Origin: Streptomyces acidiscabies
GTDB lineage: Bacteria > Actinomycetota > Actinomycetes > Streptomycetales > Streptomycetaceae
Length of the DNA stretch: 64,000 nucleotides
Direction: 5' to 3'
NCBI RefSeq assembly: GCF_020010905.1
Contig: NZ_JAGJBY010000002.1
Location: 620,001 to 684,000, forward strand
The position numbers were made by a program, and so were the translations under genes. The notes under the pieces are model-generated. The model searched no databases. It saw nothing but the letters and a program-made list of their open reading frames with translations, and was not told the origin of the DNA. This document shows, piece after piece, positions 8,733 through 16,165 of the stretch (position 1 is its first letter; each line of letters starts with the position of its first letter).

Positions 8733-9380
8733 GGGAACGGGGAGGAGGGGGTGGTTAGTTGGGGCGGCATAGGTGTGGGTGCGGGTGGTGAGTACGTGAG
8801 CGGTGTGGGGCGAGGTGGAGGGGTGTGCGGTGGGTGCGGCGCGGCTCGGCAAAGCGGCGGAGGGGCGCGTGGCATGGCTCGGCGAGGTGGAGTGAGGGGG
8901 TGAGGAAGGGGGGCGGCGAGTACGCGAGCGGCGTGGGTGCGGGCGGCGGGTATGCGGGAGGTGTGCGCCGGGTGCTGCGGAGCTGGCCGCTTCGCGAGTC
9001 AACTCGGGTCGTATGTAGGGGTGTTGCTCACCAAGCCACGTACGCCTGACGGTCGCGCACCGACGCCGTACGCCGCTTCGCTGAGCTGTGCTGCCTTGAG
9101 CCTGCCGCGCGTTGCTTCACCGAGCCGCGTCGTGTCGCACCGTGCTTGCCGTACGCACCCCGCTTCGCTGAGCCGCGTGCTGCCCTGAGCCTGCCATGCG
9201 CAGCTTCACCGTCCCCTGCCGCTTCGCTGAGCCGCGTTGCCGCTCCCTGTGCCCGCACGCCGCTTTGCCAAGCTGAGCCGCCAGCGCCTGCTGTACCTCG
9301 CTCCACCGAGCCGCGCCACGGCCGCCGCACGGCCTCGCGGCCCTCCGCCCCGCTCCTCCTGCCGCCTCGGCCCCGCGCCC
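8733..9380. repeat. Repeat-rich non-coding stretch
   Basis: No convincing gene lies between the MarR and methyltransferase genes. The stretch contains degenerate direct repeats. GAGTACGTGAGCGGTGTGGG at 8790-8809 recurs with two changes at 8919-8938. CGCTTCGCTGAGC occurs at 9074, 9161 and 9220, each followed by related GC-rich text, and two copies of a GCTTCACCG-type block alternate with them. Long frames cross the region on both strands, but they are low-complexity and match no family I know. Confidence 0.6.
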
Positions 9381-10028
9381 CTACCCCTTCCTCGCCAGCA
9401 AGATCGCCCTCGGTCTGTTCGCCCCCTCCGGGGGTTCCAGGATGCAGTGGGCCTCTACCAAGAGGCCCGCTTCCGCGAGGAGTTGGGCGAAGCGCGTTGG
9501 GTCGTGCCAGTAGTAGTCGAGGGTGATGTCGTGGCCGAAGCGTTCGGTGAGGCGCAGGCGGGTGGTCGTGTCGGTCTGGAAGCAGAGGAACGCGTAGCCG
9601 CCGGGGACCAGGACGCGGCTGAACTCCTTGCACAGGGCCGGGAGTTCGGCGTCCGGGACGTGGATGACCGAGAAGAGGGAGAAGATGCCGCCCAGGGTCT
9701 GGTCCGGCAGGTCCAGCGCGGTCATCGAGCCGACGTGGAAGCGGAGGCCGGGGTGGGTCCGGCGGGCCAGCGCCACCATCCGGGGGGAGATGTCGACGCC
9801 GAAGACCTGGAGGCCGAGGTCGCGGAGGTGGGCCGTCACGTGGCCCGGCCCGCTGCCGAGGTCGGCGACGGGTTCGGTGCCTCTTGCCCGTACCAACTCC
9901 GCGAAGGCGCGCACCAGTCCGTGGTCCACGGGGCGGTCGCCGAGTCCGCTGGGGAACTGCTCCGTGTAGTCCTCGGCGATCTTGTCGTACGAGTCCCGGG
10001 TGTTGTGTATGAAGTCCGCGTCCGTCAC
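9381..10028 (-). CDS. Class I SAM-dependent methyltransferase
   Basis: A 215-residue class I methyltransferase. The SAM-binding glycine motif is VADLGSGPGHVTAHL (about residues 53-67), followed by acidic motif II in GVDISPRM and a motif IV-like FSLFSVIHV. The chain length and layout match the small UbiE/Methyltransf_11-type enzymes that act on small molecules. ATG 10028 is the natural start. It is divergent from the ArsR-type gene at 10130, sharing about 100 bases that contain a TTTTGCAAAA dyad. Substrate unknown. Confidence 0.85.
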   Translation of the reverse strand: MTDADFIHNTRDSYDKIAEDYTEQFPSGLGDRPVDHGLVRAFAELVRARGTEPVADLGSGPGHVTAHLRDLGLQVFGVDISPRMVALARRTHPGLRFHVGSMTALDLPDQTLGGIFSLFSVIHVPDAELPALCKEFSRVLVPGGYAFLCFQTDTTTRLRLTERFGHDITLDYYWHDPTRFAQLLAEAGLLVEAHCILEPPEGANRPRAILLARKG

Positions 10029-10077
10029 GAGGGGGACTGTATCCGCCGGACCTTACGGGCCCGTTCTCCCGAAGAAC

Positions 10078-10087
10078 TTTTGCAAAA
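10078..10087. promoter_or_regulatory. TTTTGCAAAA dyad in divergent promoter region
   Basis: A perfect 10-bp palindrome TTTTGCAAAA lies between the divergent methyltransferase and ArsR genes, in an unusually A/T-rich pocket for this DNA. It is 42 bases before the regulator ATG. Autoregulation by the ArsR-type protein is a reasonable inference, not shown by the sequence. Confidence 0.35.
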
Positions 10088-10129
10088 ACTCTTTGGGAAA
10101 CGTGGTGCAAGCGGTTACCGTCACCGCTC

Positions 10130-10717
10130 ATGGACAGTGACGACAGCCAGGGCCGCGTCCTCGACCCCACCCGGGACGCCGCCGCGCTCAAGGCCCTCAC
10201 GCATCCCTTGCGTATCCAACTCCTCGGCCTGCTCCGGCAGTTCGGTCCGGCGACGGCGAGTGAACTGGCCGTGCGGACGGGGGAGTCCTCGGCGTCGGCG
10301 AGCTATCACCTGCGGGTGCTGGCGAAGTACGCGTTCATTGCGGAGGCCGAGCACCGTGACAGTCGTGAGCGCCGTTGGAAGGCTGTCCACCGGGTGACGT
10401 CCTGGGACAACGCGGCGATGGAGAAGGACCCTGTCGGTCAGGAGTTCGTCGGCATTTCGAGGCGCCTCCAGGCGGACCACCTCGCGGCATCGGCGCGGCG
10501 GTACGAGAGCGATGTCGCCGTGGGGCTCCTGGGGGAGGAGTGGACCGGGGCGGCGGGCATCTCGGACACGCTGATCCGGCTGACCCCTGAATCCCTCCTG
10601 GAACTCACGGAGTTGCTCGACGCGAAGGTGGAGGAACTCCGACGCCGGGACGCCGACGACCCGCGCGCCCGTCAAGTCGCCGTGATTTTCGCGGGGTTGC
10701 CGCGGGCGGATGTGTAG
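10130..10717 (+). CDS. ArsR-type winged-helix regulator
   Basis: A 195-residue protein with an N-terminal ArsR-like helix-turn-helix (residues about 15-90). LKALTHPLRIQLLGLLRQFG is the opening helix pair, and SSASASYHLRVLAKYAFI is the recognition helix entering the wing. The C-terminal half is helical and family-specific, as in the larger HTH_20-type regulators; no cysteine metal site is seen, so sensing of a metal is unlikely. No ribosome site precedes the ATG, so a leaderless transcript is possible. It is divergent from the methyltransferase gene and lies about 290 bases before an MFS pump that it might control. Confidence 0.82.
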   Translation: MDSDDSQGRVLDPTRDAAALKALTHPLRIQLLGLLRQFGPATASELAVRTGESSASASYHLRVLAKYAFIAEAEHRDSRERRWKAVHRVTSWDNAAMEKDPVGQEFVGISRRLQADHLAASARRYESDVAVGLLGEEWTGAAGISDTLIRLTPESLLELTELLDAKVEELRRRDADDPRARQVAVIFAGLPRADV

Positions 10718-11007
10718 GGCGGGGGTGGGGATGGGAGCGGGAGGTGCTGCGAGATGCCGGTGAACTCCGGGCTGTGGGGAGGGTGGGAGCGGGGCGGTGG
10801 GAGTGGAGGTGGTGGCGGAGGAGGAACAGGGAGCCGAGGGCGGGAGGCGCCGCGAGATGCTGGCGAACTTGTGGTCGGTGGGAAGGAGGGGGCGAGTTGG
10901 AGGGCGGGCCGGGGAGAAGTCGCGGGGGCGCGGGCGATGGCGATTCCCGGGCCGACCCGGCTTCCGTACCCCGCGGACCCTCACCCCTCGTCCCCCGGAG
11001 GCCACCC
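10718..11007. repeat. G-rich spacer with a degenerate duplication
   Basis: The spacer before the MFS gene is purine-rich on the plus strand, with many GGGAG and GGTGG runs. The segment CTGCGAGATGCCGGTGAACT near 10747 recurs in altered form near 10850 (CCGCGAGATGCTGGCGAACT), suggesting an old duplication of about 100 bases. No gene is supported here. The downstream end holds the ribosome site GGAGG at 10997-11001. Confidence 0.4.
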
Positions 11008-12369
11008 GTGACCCACCCCGTCCGGCGCCGCTACGTCACGAACACCGCCCTCTACTGGTTCCCCGTCGGCCTCGGTGTCGCCCCCCTCGTCCTCCTCCTC
11101 GCCGGGCGCGGTCTCTCGCCCGGCACCGTCGCCGCGCTGATCTCCGTGCACTCCTTCACCGCCGCCGCGCTGGAACTGCCGACCGGCGGACTCTCCGACG
11201 TCCTCGGCCGCAGGGGTGTCCTGGCCGCCGCCGGCATCCTCATGTGCGCCGCGTTCCTGCTGATCGGCCTCGGCGGTACGGCCGTGCTGCTCGGCGTAGG
11301 CACAGGCCTGCTCGGCGCCGCGCGGGCCCTCTCCAGCGGCCCGGCCGAGGCCTGGTACGTCGACTCGGTACGCGCCGAGGAGGGCCCGGCCGCTGACCTG
11401 CGTACGGGCCTCGCACGGGGCGCGACCGCGTCGTCCGTGGCGCTGGCGGTCGGGACGGTCACCGGGGGAGCGCTGCCGTGGGCACTGGACGGATACGGCG
11501 ACGAGCTGCGCAGAGCGACCGGCGGAACCATCGTCCCCCTGTCGACCCCGATGCTGCTCGCGTCACTGTTCGCACTGGCCCTCACAGCCCACTCCCTCAT
11601 CGCCCTGCACGACCCGCCCCGCCCCCGGACACATCTCGGGGATGCCCGGCGCGAACCACCTCCGGCGGGCCTCGGGGGCACCCGGCGTGAGTCGTCCCGG
11701 CCTCGGCCCACCCTCGGGGGTGTCCTCCGTGCGGTCCCCAGTACCGTCCTCGACGGTCTTCGGCTCGCCGTACGCGATGCCGTCGTTCGGCGTGTGATGT
11801 TCAGTGCCGCCGCAGCAGGTAGTGCGCTCGCCGTTGTCGAGTTGCTTACGCCGGGGCGCGTCGCCGCGTTTACCGGTGCTGCCGAGTCCGGTGCCGTTGG
11901 GTATGCCGGGCTTGCGACCCTCGGGTTTCTGTGTTCCGCCGGGGGGAGTCAGGTCGCGCCGTTGTTGGGGGGCGGGCGGCGGGTCGTTGTCGTGGGGACC
12001 GGGGTTGTCGCGGGGGCGCTCGGGTTGCTCGCTGTCGGTGGGGATCTCGTCGCCGTTGCTGGGTACGTCGTGTTTTACGTCACTCTCGGTGTCGTCAATC
12101 CCAACCTCAACGAGCTGCTTCATCACCGCGTCCCCGACGATCGGCGGGCCACCGCGCTCTCCGTCCAGTCCCTTGCGCTCCAACTCACCGCCGGAGCAAC
12201 GGGGTTGATCATCGGGCCGTTCGCCACGGACGGCGTCCTGCCCTGGCTGTTTCCGCTCGGTGCCGTTCTCGCCGTGACCCTGCTCTGGGCCCGACCGCTA
12301 CGCAAAGTCACCACTGGGCAACCGGTTTCACCAGGTGGACAGGAACCGCGTGCTGTCGATCTCTCGTGA
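11008..12369 (+). CDS. MFS transporter
   Basis: A 453-residue major facilitator with about 12 hydrophobic segments in two bundles joined by a hydrophilic linker near residues 190-240 that is rich in arginine and proline. The loop after the second helix reads TGGLSDVLGRRGVL, matching the MFS A-motif GxxxDRxGRR. GTG 11008 is fixed by GGAGG at 10997-11001. Related proteins export drugs or small metabolites. It may be a target of the ArsR-type regulator upstream, but no operator was found between them. Substrate unknown. Confidence 0.85.
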   Translation: MTHPVRRRYVTNTALYWFPVGLGVAPLVLLLAGRGLSPGTVAALISVHSFTAAALELPTGGLSDVLGRRGVLAAAGILMCAAFLLIGLGGTAVLLGVGTGLLGAARALSSGPAEAWYVDSVRAEEGPAADLRTGLARGATASSVALAVGTVTGGALPWALDGYGDELRRATGGTIVPLSTPMLLASLFALALTAHSLIALHDPPRPRTHLGDARREPPPAGLGGTRRESSRPRPTLGGVLRAVPSTVLDGLRLAVRDAVVRRVMFSAAAAGSALAVVELLTPGRVAAFTGAAESGAVGYAGLATLGFLCSAGGSQVAPLLGGGRRVVVVGTGVVAGALGLLAVGGDLVAVAGYVVFYVTLGVVNPNLNELLHHRVPDDRRATALSVQSLALQLTAGATGLIIGPFATDGVLPWLFPLGAVLAVTLLWARPLRKVTTGQPVSPGGQEPRAVDLS

Positions 12370-12380
12370 TAAGGGTGGGG

Positions 12381-12398
12381 GTCCGGGTAACCCCGGAC
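12381..12398 (+). terminator. Hairpin after MFS gene
   Basis: Seven-base stem GTCCGGG/CCCGGAC with a TAAC loop, starting 11 bases after the MFS stop and followed by GGGTTTG. Short but correctly placed for a terminator. Confidence 0.5.
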
Positions 12399-12572
12399 GG
12401 GTTTGCGGAACGCCCCTTGCGGTACCCCTCGCACGAGCGGGCGAGTTTACCCATCCGCCCTGCCAGCCATGCGCCGCGCGGCCATTTTTCTTCGCCTGAC
12501 GGGCTGAAGTTTTGTGGATCGCGGGTCAGTTGACCACCTCGGCGTCCTACCCTTCAGAGGGTGAAGCAACTG

Positions 12573-14612
12573 ATGTCCCGAGAGTCCGAGGCCGACCCCG
12601 TCGGCGGAACCCAGCTCCCCGGCGTCCTTCCGGAGGCCCTGTTCGCCGAACTCGTGGCCTTCCGCCGCGACGTCCACATGCACCCCGAACTCGGCAACCA
12701 GGAGTTCCGCACGACGGCCGCGATCAAGGCCCGCCTGGAGAAGGCGGGCCTGAAGCCGCGCGTCCTGGCAGGGGGCACCGGACTCGTATGCGACATCGGC
12801 GTGGAGGAGGATGCGGAGGCGGAAGCCGCGAGCACGGAGAGGGCACCCGGCACCACAGCCACCGCCCTCACCGCGCCCGGCACAAAGCCCCCCACCCCCG
12901 CCACTTCCACCGCCCCCGGCGCAAGGGCTCCCCTGGACGCCGCTCCACCGGCCCTCGGCGTAAAGGCTCCCGGCACCGCCACTCCGCCGGTTCCCGGCGC
13001 AAAGGCCCCCCTGGACGCTGCTTCGACGGCCCCCGGAGTGAGGGCTCCTCTGGACGCCGCTCTGCTGGCCCCCGGCGTAAAGGCTCCCGGCACCGCCACT
13101 CCCACCGCCCCCGGCGTGAAGGCTCCCGTGGCCGCCGCTTCGACGGCCCCCGGCGTGAAGGCTCCCGTGGCCGCCGCTTCGACGGCCCCCGGCGTGAAGG
13201 CTCCCGTGGCCGCCGCTTCGACGGCCCCCGGCGTGAAGGCCACCCTCGCCGCGACTTCCCCCGCCCCCGGCGTAAGCGCCTCCCTGGACGCCACTCCGCC
13301 AGCCCTCGGCGTGAAGACCCCCGCCGCCGCGACTCCCACCGCCCCCGGCGTAAGCACCTCCCTGGACGCTGCTCCGCCAGCCCTCGGCGTGAAGACCCCC
13401 GCCGCCGCGACTCCCACCGCCCCCGGCGTAAGCACCTCCCTGAACGCCGCTCCACCGGCCCCCGGCGTCAAGGCCACCGCCGCCCTGTCGACCCCCGGCG
13501 TGAACGCCCCCGCCCCCGCCACCTCCACCGCCCCCGGCGTAACCGCCTCCCTGGACGCCGCTCCACCGGCCCCCGGCGTAAAGGCCCCCCTGAACGCCGA
13601 CCCAGCCACCCCCGCCGTAAAACCCCCCGGCATCTTCGCCCTCCGCGCAGACATCGACGCCCTCCCCATCCCCGACACCAAAACCACCTCCCCCTACCGC
13701 TCCACCGTCCCCGACCGAGCCCACGCCTGCGGCCACGACGTCCACACCACCGTCGTCCTCGGCGCCGGCCTGGTCCTCGCGGACCTGCACCGGCGAGGCA
13801 AGCTCCCCCGCCCCGTACGCCTGATCTTCCAGCCAGCGGAGGAGATCCTCCCCGGCGGAGCATCGGACGCGATCGAGGACGGCGTGCTCGACGGCGTAGG
13901 GCGGATCATCGCCGTCCACTGCGACCCCCGAGTGGACGCCGGCAAGATCGGCCTGAGGGAGGGCGCCATCACCTCCGCCTGCGACCGCCTCGAAATCGCT
14001 CTGGACGGCCCCGGCGGCCACACCGCCCGCCCCCACCTCACCACGGACCTGGTCACAGCGGCGGCCCGCGTGGTCGTCGACGTACCCGCCCTGGTCGGCC
14101 GCCGCGTCGACACCCGCGCGGGACTCGCCGTCACCTGGGGAAGGATCGAGTGCGGCCACGCCCCGAACGTGATCCCGCAGCACGCGGAACTGTCGGGAAC
14201 GGTCCGCTGCCTCGACATCGAGGCCTGGCGCCAGGCCCCGGACATCGTCGTCGCAGCGATCGACGAGGTCGCGAACATGCACCACGCGAAGTCGGAGATC
14301 AACTACGTCAGGGGCGTCCCCCCGGTCGTCAACGACCCCGAGGTCACCGGCCTGTTGAGGGACGCGATGACCGCGAGGCGCGGCACGGAGTCCGTGGAGG
14401 GCACCGAACAGAGCCTGGGCGGCGAGGACTTCTCCTGGTACCTGGAGCAAGTCCCGGGCGCGATGGCGAGGTTGGGGGTACGGACACCGGGTGAGCGAAC
14501 CGTCCGCGACCTGCACCAGGGCAACTTCGACGCGGATGAGCACGCCATCACCGTAGGTGTGGAACTGTTCACCGCAGCCGCACTGCTGGACGCGGCGACG
14601 AGGACGTCGTAA
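12573..14612 (+). CDS. M20-family amidohydrolase with large tandem-repeat insertion
   Basis: A zinc amidohydrolase of the M20D type (hippurate/N-acyl amino acid hydrolase family), normally about 400 residues but here 679. The N-terminal part shows HMHPELGNQE. After the repeat block the catalytic core resumes with FALRADIDALP, ACGHDVHTT (zinc ligands), QPAEEILPGG (general base and ligand), the dimerisation-domain histidine region GGHTARPH, and GGEDFSW near the end. All expected metal-site motifs are present. The extra length is a block at residues 88-353 of about 20 copies of a 13-residue Pro/Ala/Thr repeat (consensus TAPGVKAPVAAAS), inserted in the loop between strand LVCDIG and strand FALRADI. 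ATG 12573 fits the AGAGGG at 12556-12561; an in-frame GTG at 12561 is less well spaced. Enzyme class is secure, substrate not. Confidence 0.88.
   Translation: MSRESEADPVGGTQLPGVLPEALFAELVAFRRDVHMHPELGNQEFRTTAAIKARLEKAGLKPRVLAGGTGLVCDIGVEEDAEAEAASTERAPGTTATALTAPGTKPPTPATSTAPGARAPLDAAPPALGVKAPGTATPPVPGAKAPLDAASTAPGVRAPLDAALLAPGVKAPGTATPTAPGVKAPVAAASTAPGVKAPVAAASTAPGVKAPVAAASTAPGVKATLAATSPAPGVSASLDATPPALGVKTPAAATPTAPGVSTSLDAAPPALGVKTPAAATPTAPGVSTSLNAAPPAPGVKATAALSTPGVNAPAPATSTAPGVTASLDAAPPAPGVKAPLNADPATPAVKPPGIFALRADIDALPIPDTKTTSPYRSTVPDRAHACGHDVHTTVVLGAGLVLADLHRRGKLPRPVRLIFQPAEEILPGGASDAIEDGVLDGVGRIIAVHCDPRVDAGKIGLREGAITSACDRLEIALDGPGGHTARPHLTTDLVTAAARVVVDVPALVGRRVDTRAGLAVTWGRIECGHAPNVIPQHAELSGTVRCLDIEAWRQAPDIVVAAIDEVANMHHAKSEINYVRGVPPVVNDPEVTGLLRDAMTARRGTESVEGTEQSLGGEDFSWYLEQVPGAMARLGVRTPGERTVRDLHQGNFDADEHAITVGVELFTAAALLDAATRTS
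12834..13631 (+). repeat. In-frame 39-bp minisatellite inside amidohydrolase gene
   Basis: About 20 tandem copies of a 39-bp unit encode 13-residue repeats of the form TAPGVKAPVAAAS. Three copies at 13104-13220 are nearly identical at the DNA level. A 78-bp higher-order pair (two alternating unit types) occurs twice in succession at 13299-13454. One unit near 13455 is 6 bp short (11 codons) and the last is truncated; all changes keep the reading frame. The block sits exactly between two core strands of the enzyme. Confidence 0.93.
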
Positions 14613-14632
14613 CCGCTTTCAGCAACAGCCGG

Positions 14633-14669
14633 GAAGGGGTGCGCCGGAGTTACCGGAATGCACCCCTTC
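14633..14669 (+). terminator. Rho-independent-type hairpin after amidohydrolase
   Basis: A perfect 10-bp stem, GAAGGGGTGC with GCACCCCTTC, encloses a 17-base loop that itself can pair CCGG with CCGG. It starts 20 bases after the amidohydrolase stop and is followed by a short T-containing run. Confidence 0.75.
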
Positions 14670-14769
14670 GTCGTATTGCGTCACTCTCATGTAACCCCGC
14701 GTGCGTGGACGTAACGCGGCACCGGCACGAATCGGTAACGGCAGAGAGAAACCCTGTTCCCCTGCCCGT

Positions 14770-14781
14770 CTACGCGCGTTA
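14770..14781. promoter_or_regulatory. Nucleoside-regulon operator variant (BMP1)
   Basis: CTACGCGCGTTA, matching the palindrome CTACGCGCGTAG at 10 of 12 positions, lies 113 bases before the first BMP lipoprotein gene. The surrounding 60 bases (CGGTAACGG, then GAGAAACCC, then the box) parallel the region upstream of the second BMP gene, so the whole promoter appears duplicated. Confidence 0.65.
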
Positions 14782-14894
14782 CGGTGCCCGAAATCGCCAC
14801 CGAGAACGGCTTGTTGGGGGAGCCTTCACGGAGGGCTCCGCCATGGGGAAAACGGGCCGCACGCGGTGCCGTGGGGAAGTAAGGGGTGCTTGCC

Positions 14895-15974
14895 ATGCGT
14901 CAGTTGTCCAGGAGTGCGAGAGTCGCCACCGCGATCGCGGTCGTCGCGCTCGCCGCTGCCGGCTGCGGTGAGTCCAGCAGTTCGAGCAGCACCAAGCCGT
15001 CGTCGTCCGGTTCCAGCGGGTCGAGCGGCTACTCCGGCAAGGGGATCGGCCTCGCGTACGACATCGGCGGCAAGGGCGACCAGTCCTTCAACGACGCCGC
15101 GTACGCCGGTATGGAGAAGGCGATGACCGACTTCAAGATCCCGGGCCGGGACGTCGAGCCGCAGGACGGCGAGTCGGACGCGGACAAGGTCCAGCGCCTC
15201 ACGCAGCTCGCGCAGGCCGGGTACAACCCGGTGATCGGCGTCGGCTTCGTGTACGCGCCCGCCGTCAAGGCGGTCGCCGCGAAGTTCCCGAACACCAGCT
15301 TCGGGATCATCGACGACGAGACGATCAAGGCCGCGAACGTCGCCGACATGGTCTTCCACGAGGAGCAGGGCTCCTACCTCGCGGGCGTCGCCGCGGCCAA
15401 GGCCACGAAGAAGAAGCACGTCGGCTTCATCGGCGGCGTGAACATCCCGCTGATCCAGAAGTTCGAGGCGGGCTTCCGCCAAGGCGTCACGGACACGGAC
15501 AAGAGCGTCAAGATCGAGTCCCAGTACCTGACGGAGACCCCCGCCGAGGGCGGCTTCTCCAGCCCCGACAAGGGCAAGGCGGGTGCCAGCGGCCAGATCG
15601 ACGCCGGCGCGGACGTCATCTACGGCGCGGCGGGCCTCTCCGGCCAGGGCATCATCAGCGAGGCCGCCGCCAAGAAGGTGTGGGCGATCGGTGTCGACTC
15701 CGACCAGTACAGCCAGTCCGCGCTGGCGGCGTACAAGGACTACATCCTCGGCTCGGCCACGAAGAACGTCGGCGGCGCGGTGTACGACCTGGTCAAGTCG
15801 GTCGTGGACGGAAAGCCGCTGACCGGCGTGGTGCGCGGGTCGCTGTCCAACGACGGCGTCGGGTTCTCCGACACCAACCCGAAGTACAAGGCGATGACGG
15901 ACGTCGTCGCGGCCGTGGACAAGGCGAAGAAGGACATCATCGACGGCAAGGTGACGATCAAGATCACCAAGTGA
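14895..15974 (+). CDS. BMP-family nucleoside-binding lipoprotein 1
   Basis: A 359-residue secreted lipoprotein: basic start MRQLSRSAR, hydrophobic segment, and lipobox ALAAAGC, so the mature protein is lipid-anchored on the outer face of the membrane. A Ser-rich linker leads to a BMP/PnrA-like periplasmic-binding domain, with IGLAYDIGGKGDQSFNDAAYAG at its start (a purine-nucleoside contact region in PnrA) and the hinge and second lobe containing VGFIGGVNIPLIQKF. BMP proteins deliver nucleosides to ABC importers, and the ABC genes follow the next paralogue. AAGGGG at 14881-14886 supports ATG 14895. An operator-like palindrome lies upstream and a strong terminator downstream, so it is a single-gene unit. 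Sequence is very close to the gene at 16166. Confidence 0.93.
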   Translation: MRQLSRSARVATAIAVVALAAAGCGESSSSSSTKPSSSGSSGSSGYSGKGIGLAYDIGGKGDQSFNDAAYAGMEKAMTDFKIPGRDVEPQDGESDADKVQRLTQLAQAGYNPVIGVGFVYAPAVKAVAAKFPNTSFGIIDDETIKAANVADMVFHEEQGSYLAGVAAAKATKKKHVGFIGGVNIPLIQKFEAGFRQGVTDTDKSVKIESQYLTETPAEGGFSSPDKGKAGASGQIDAGADVIYGAAGLSGQGIISEAAAKKVWAIGVDSDQYSQSALAAYKDYILGSATKNVGGAVYDLVKSVVDGKPLTGVVRGSLSNDGVGFSDTNPKYKAMTDVVAAVDKAKKDIIDGKVTIKITK

Positions 15975-15991
15975 TCCTGGCTTTTCACCCG

Positions 15992-16020
15992 TACGCCCCT
16001 CGCATGAAGCGAGGGGCGTA
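15992..16020 (+). terminator. Strong hairpin after BMP1
   Basis: A perfect 12-bp stem, TACGCCCCTCGC with GCGAGGGGCGTA, has a five-base loop ATGAA and begins 18 bases after the stop. It insulates the first lipoprotein gene from the second. Confidence 0.85.
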
Positions 16021-16096
16021 TTGCTGTCCGTAATCTGAAACCCGAATGTGGCCACAGGTCGGTAACGGAGCGGACAGAAGGGTTTTTCCTGCTGGT

Positions 16097-16108
16097 CTAC
16101 GCGCGTTA
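16097..16108. promoter_or_regulatory. Nucleoside-regulon operator variant (BMP2)
   Basis: CTACGCGCGTTA, the same variant as at 14770, lies 57 bases before the second BMP gene's ATG. The flanking text (TCGGTAACGG about 45 bases before, TTACGCTGCC after) parallels that of the first BMP promoter. Confidence 0.68.
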
Positions 16109-16165
16109 CGCTGCCGCGGAACCAGCGCCTGGTATCAGGGCGCTTGCACAAAGGAGTCTCGCACC

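Noticed and set aside
9060..9330. CRISPR-like or tRNA cluster in the repeat-rich spacer
   Set aside because: Repeats are degenerate and unevenly spaced, and no cloverleaf or T-loop pattern is present.
10744..11007. N-terminal extension of the MFS gene into the G-rich spacer
   Set aside because: The extension is low complexity, and a good ribosome site precedes GTG 11008 where the first membrane segment begins.
12834..13631. CRISPR array in the repeat block
   Set aside because: The repeats are contiguous in-frame 39-bp units without unique spacers, inside a gene.
12447..14543. Long minus-strand reading frame with Gly/Arg-rich repeats opposite the amidohydrolase
   Set aside because: It is the antisense shadow of the 39-bp repeat block; the plus frame carries clear catalytic motifs and the minus frame matches nothing.
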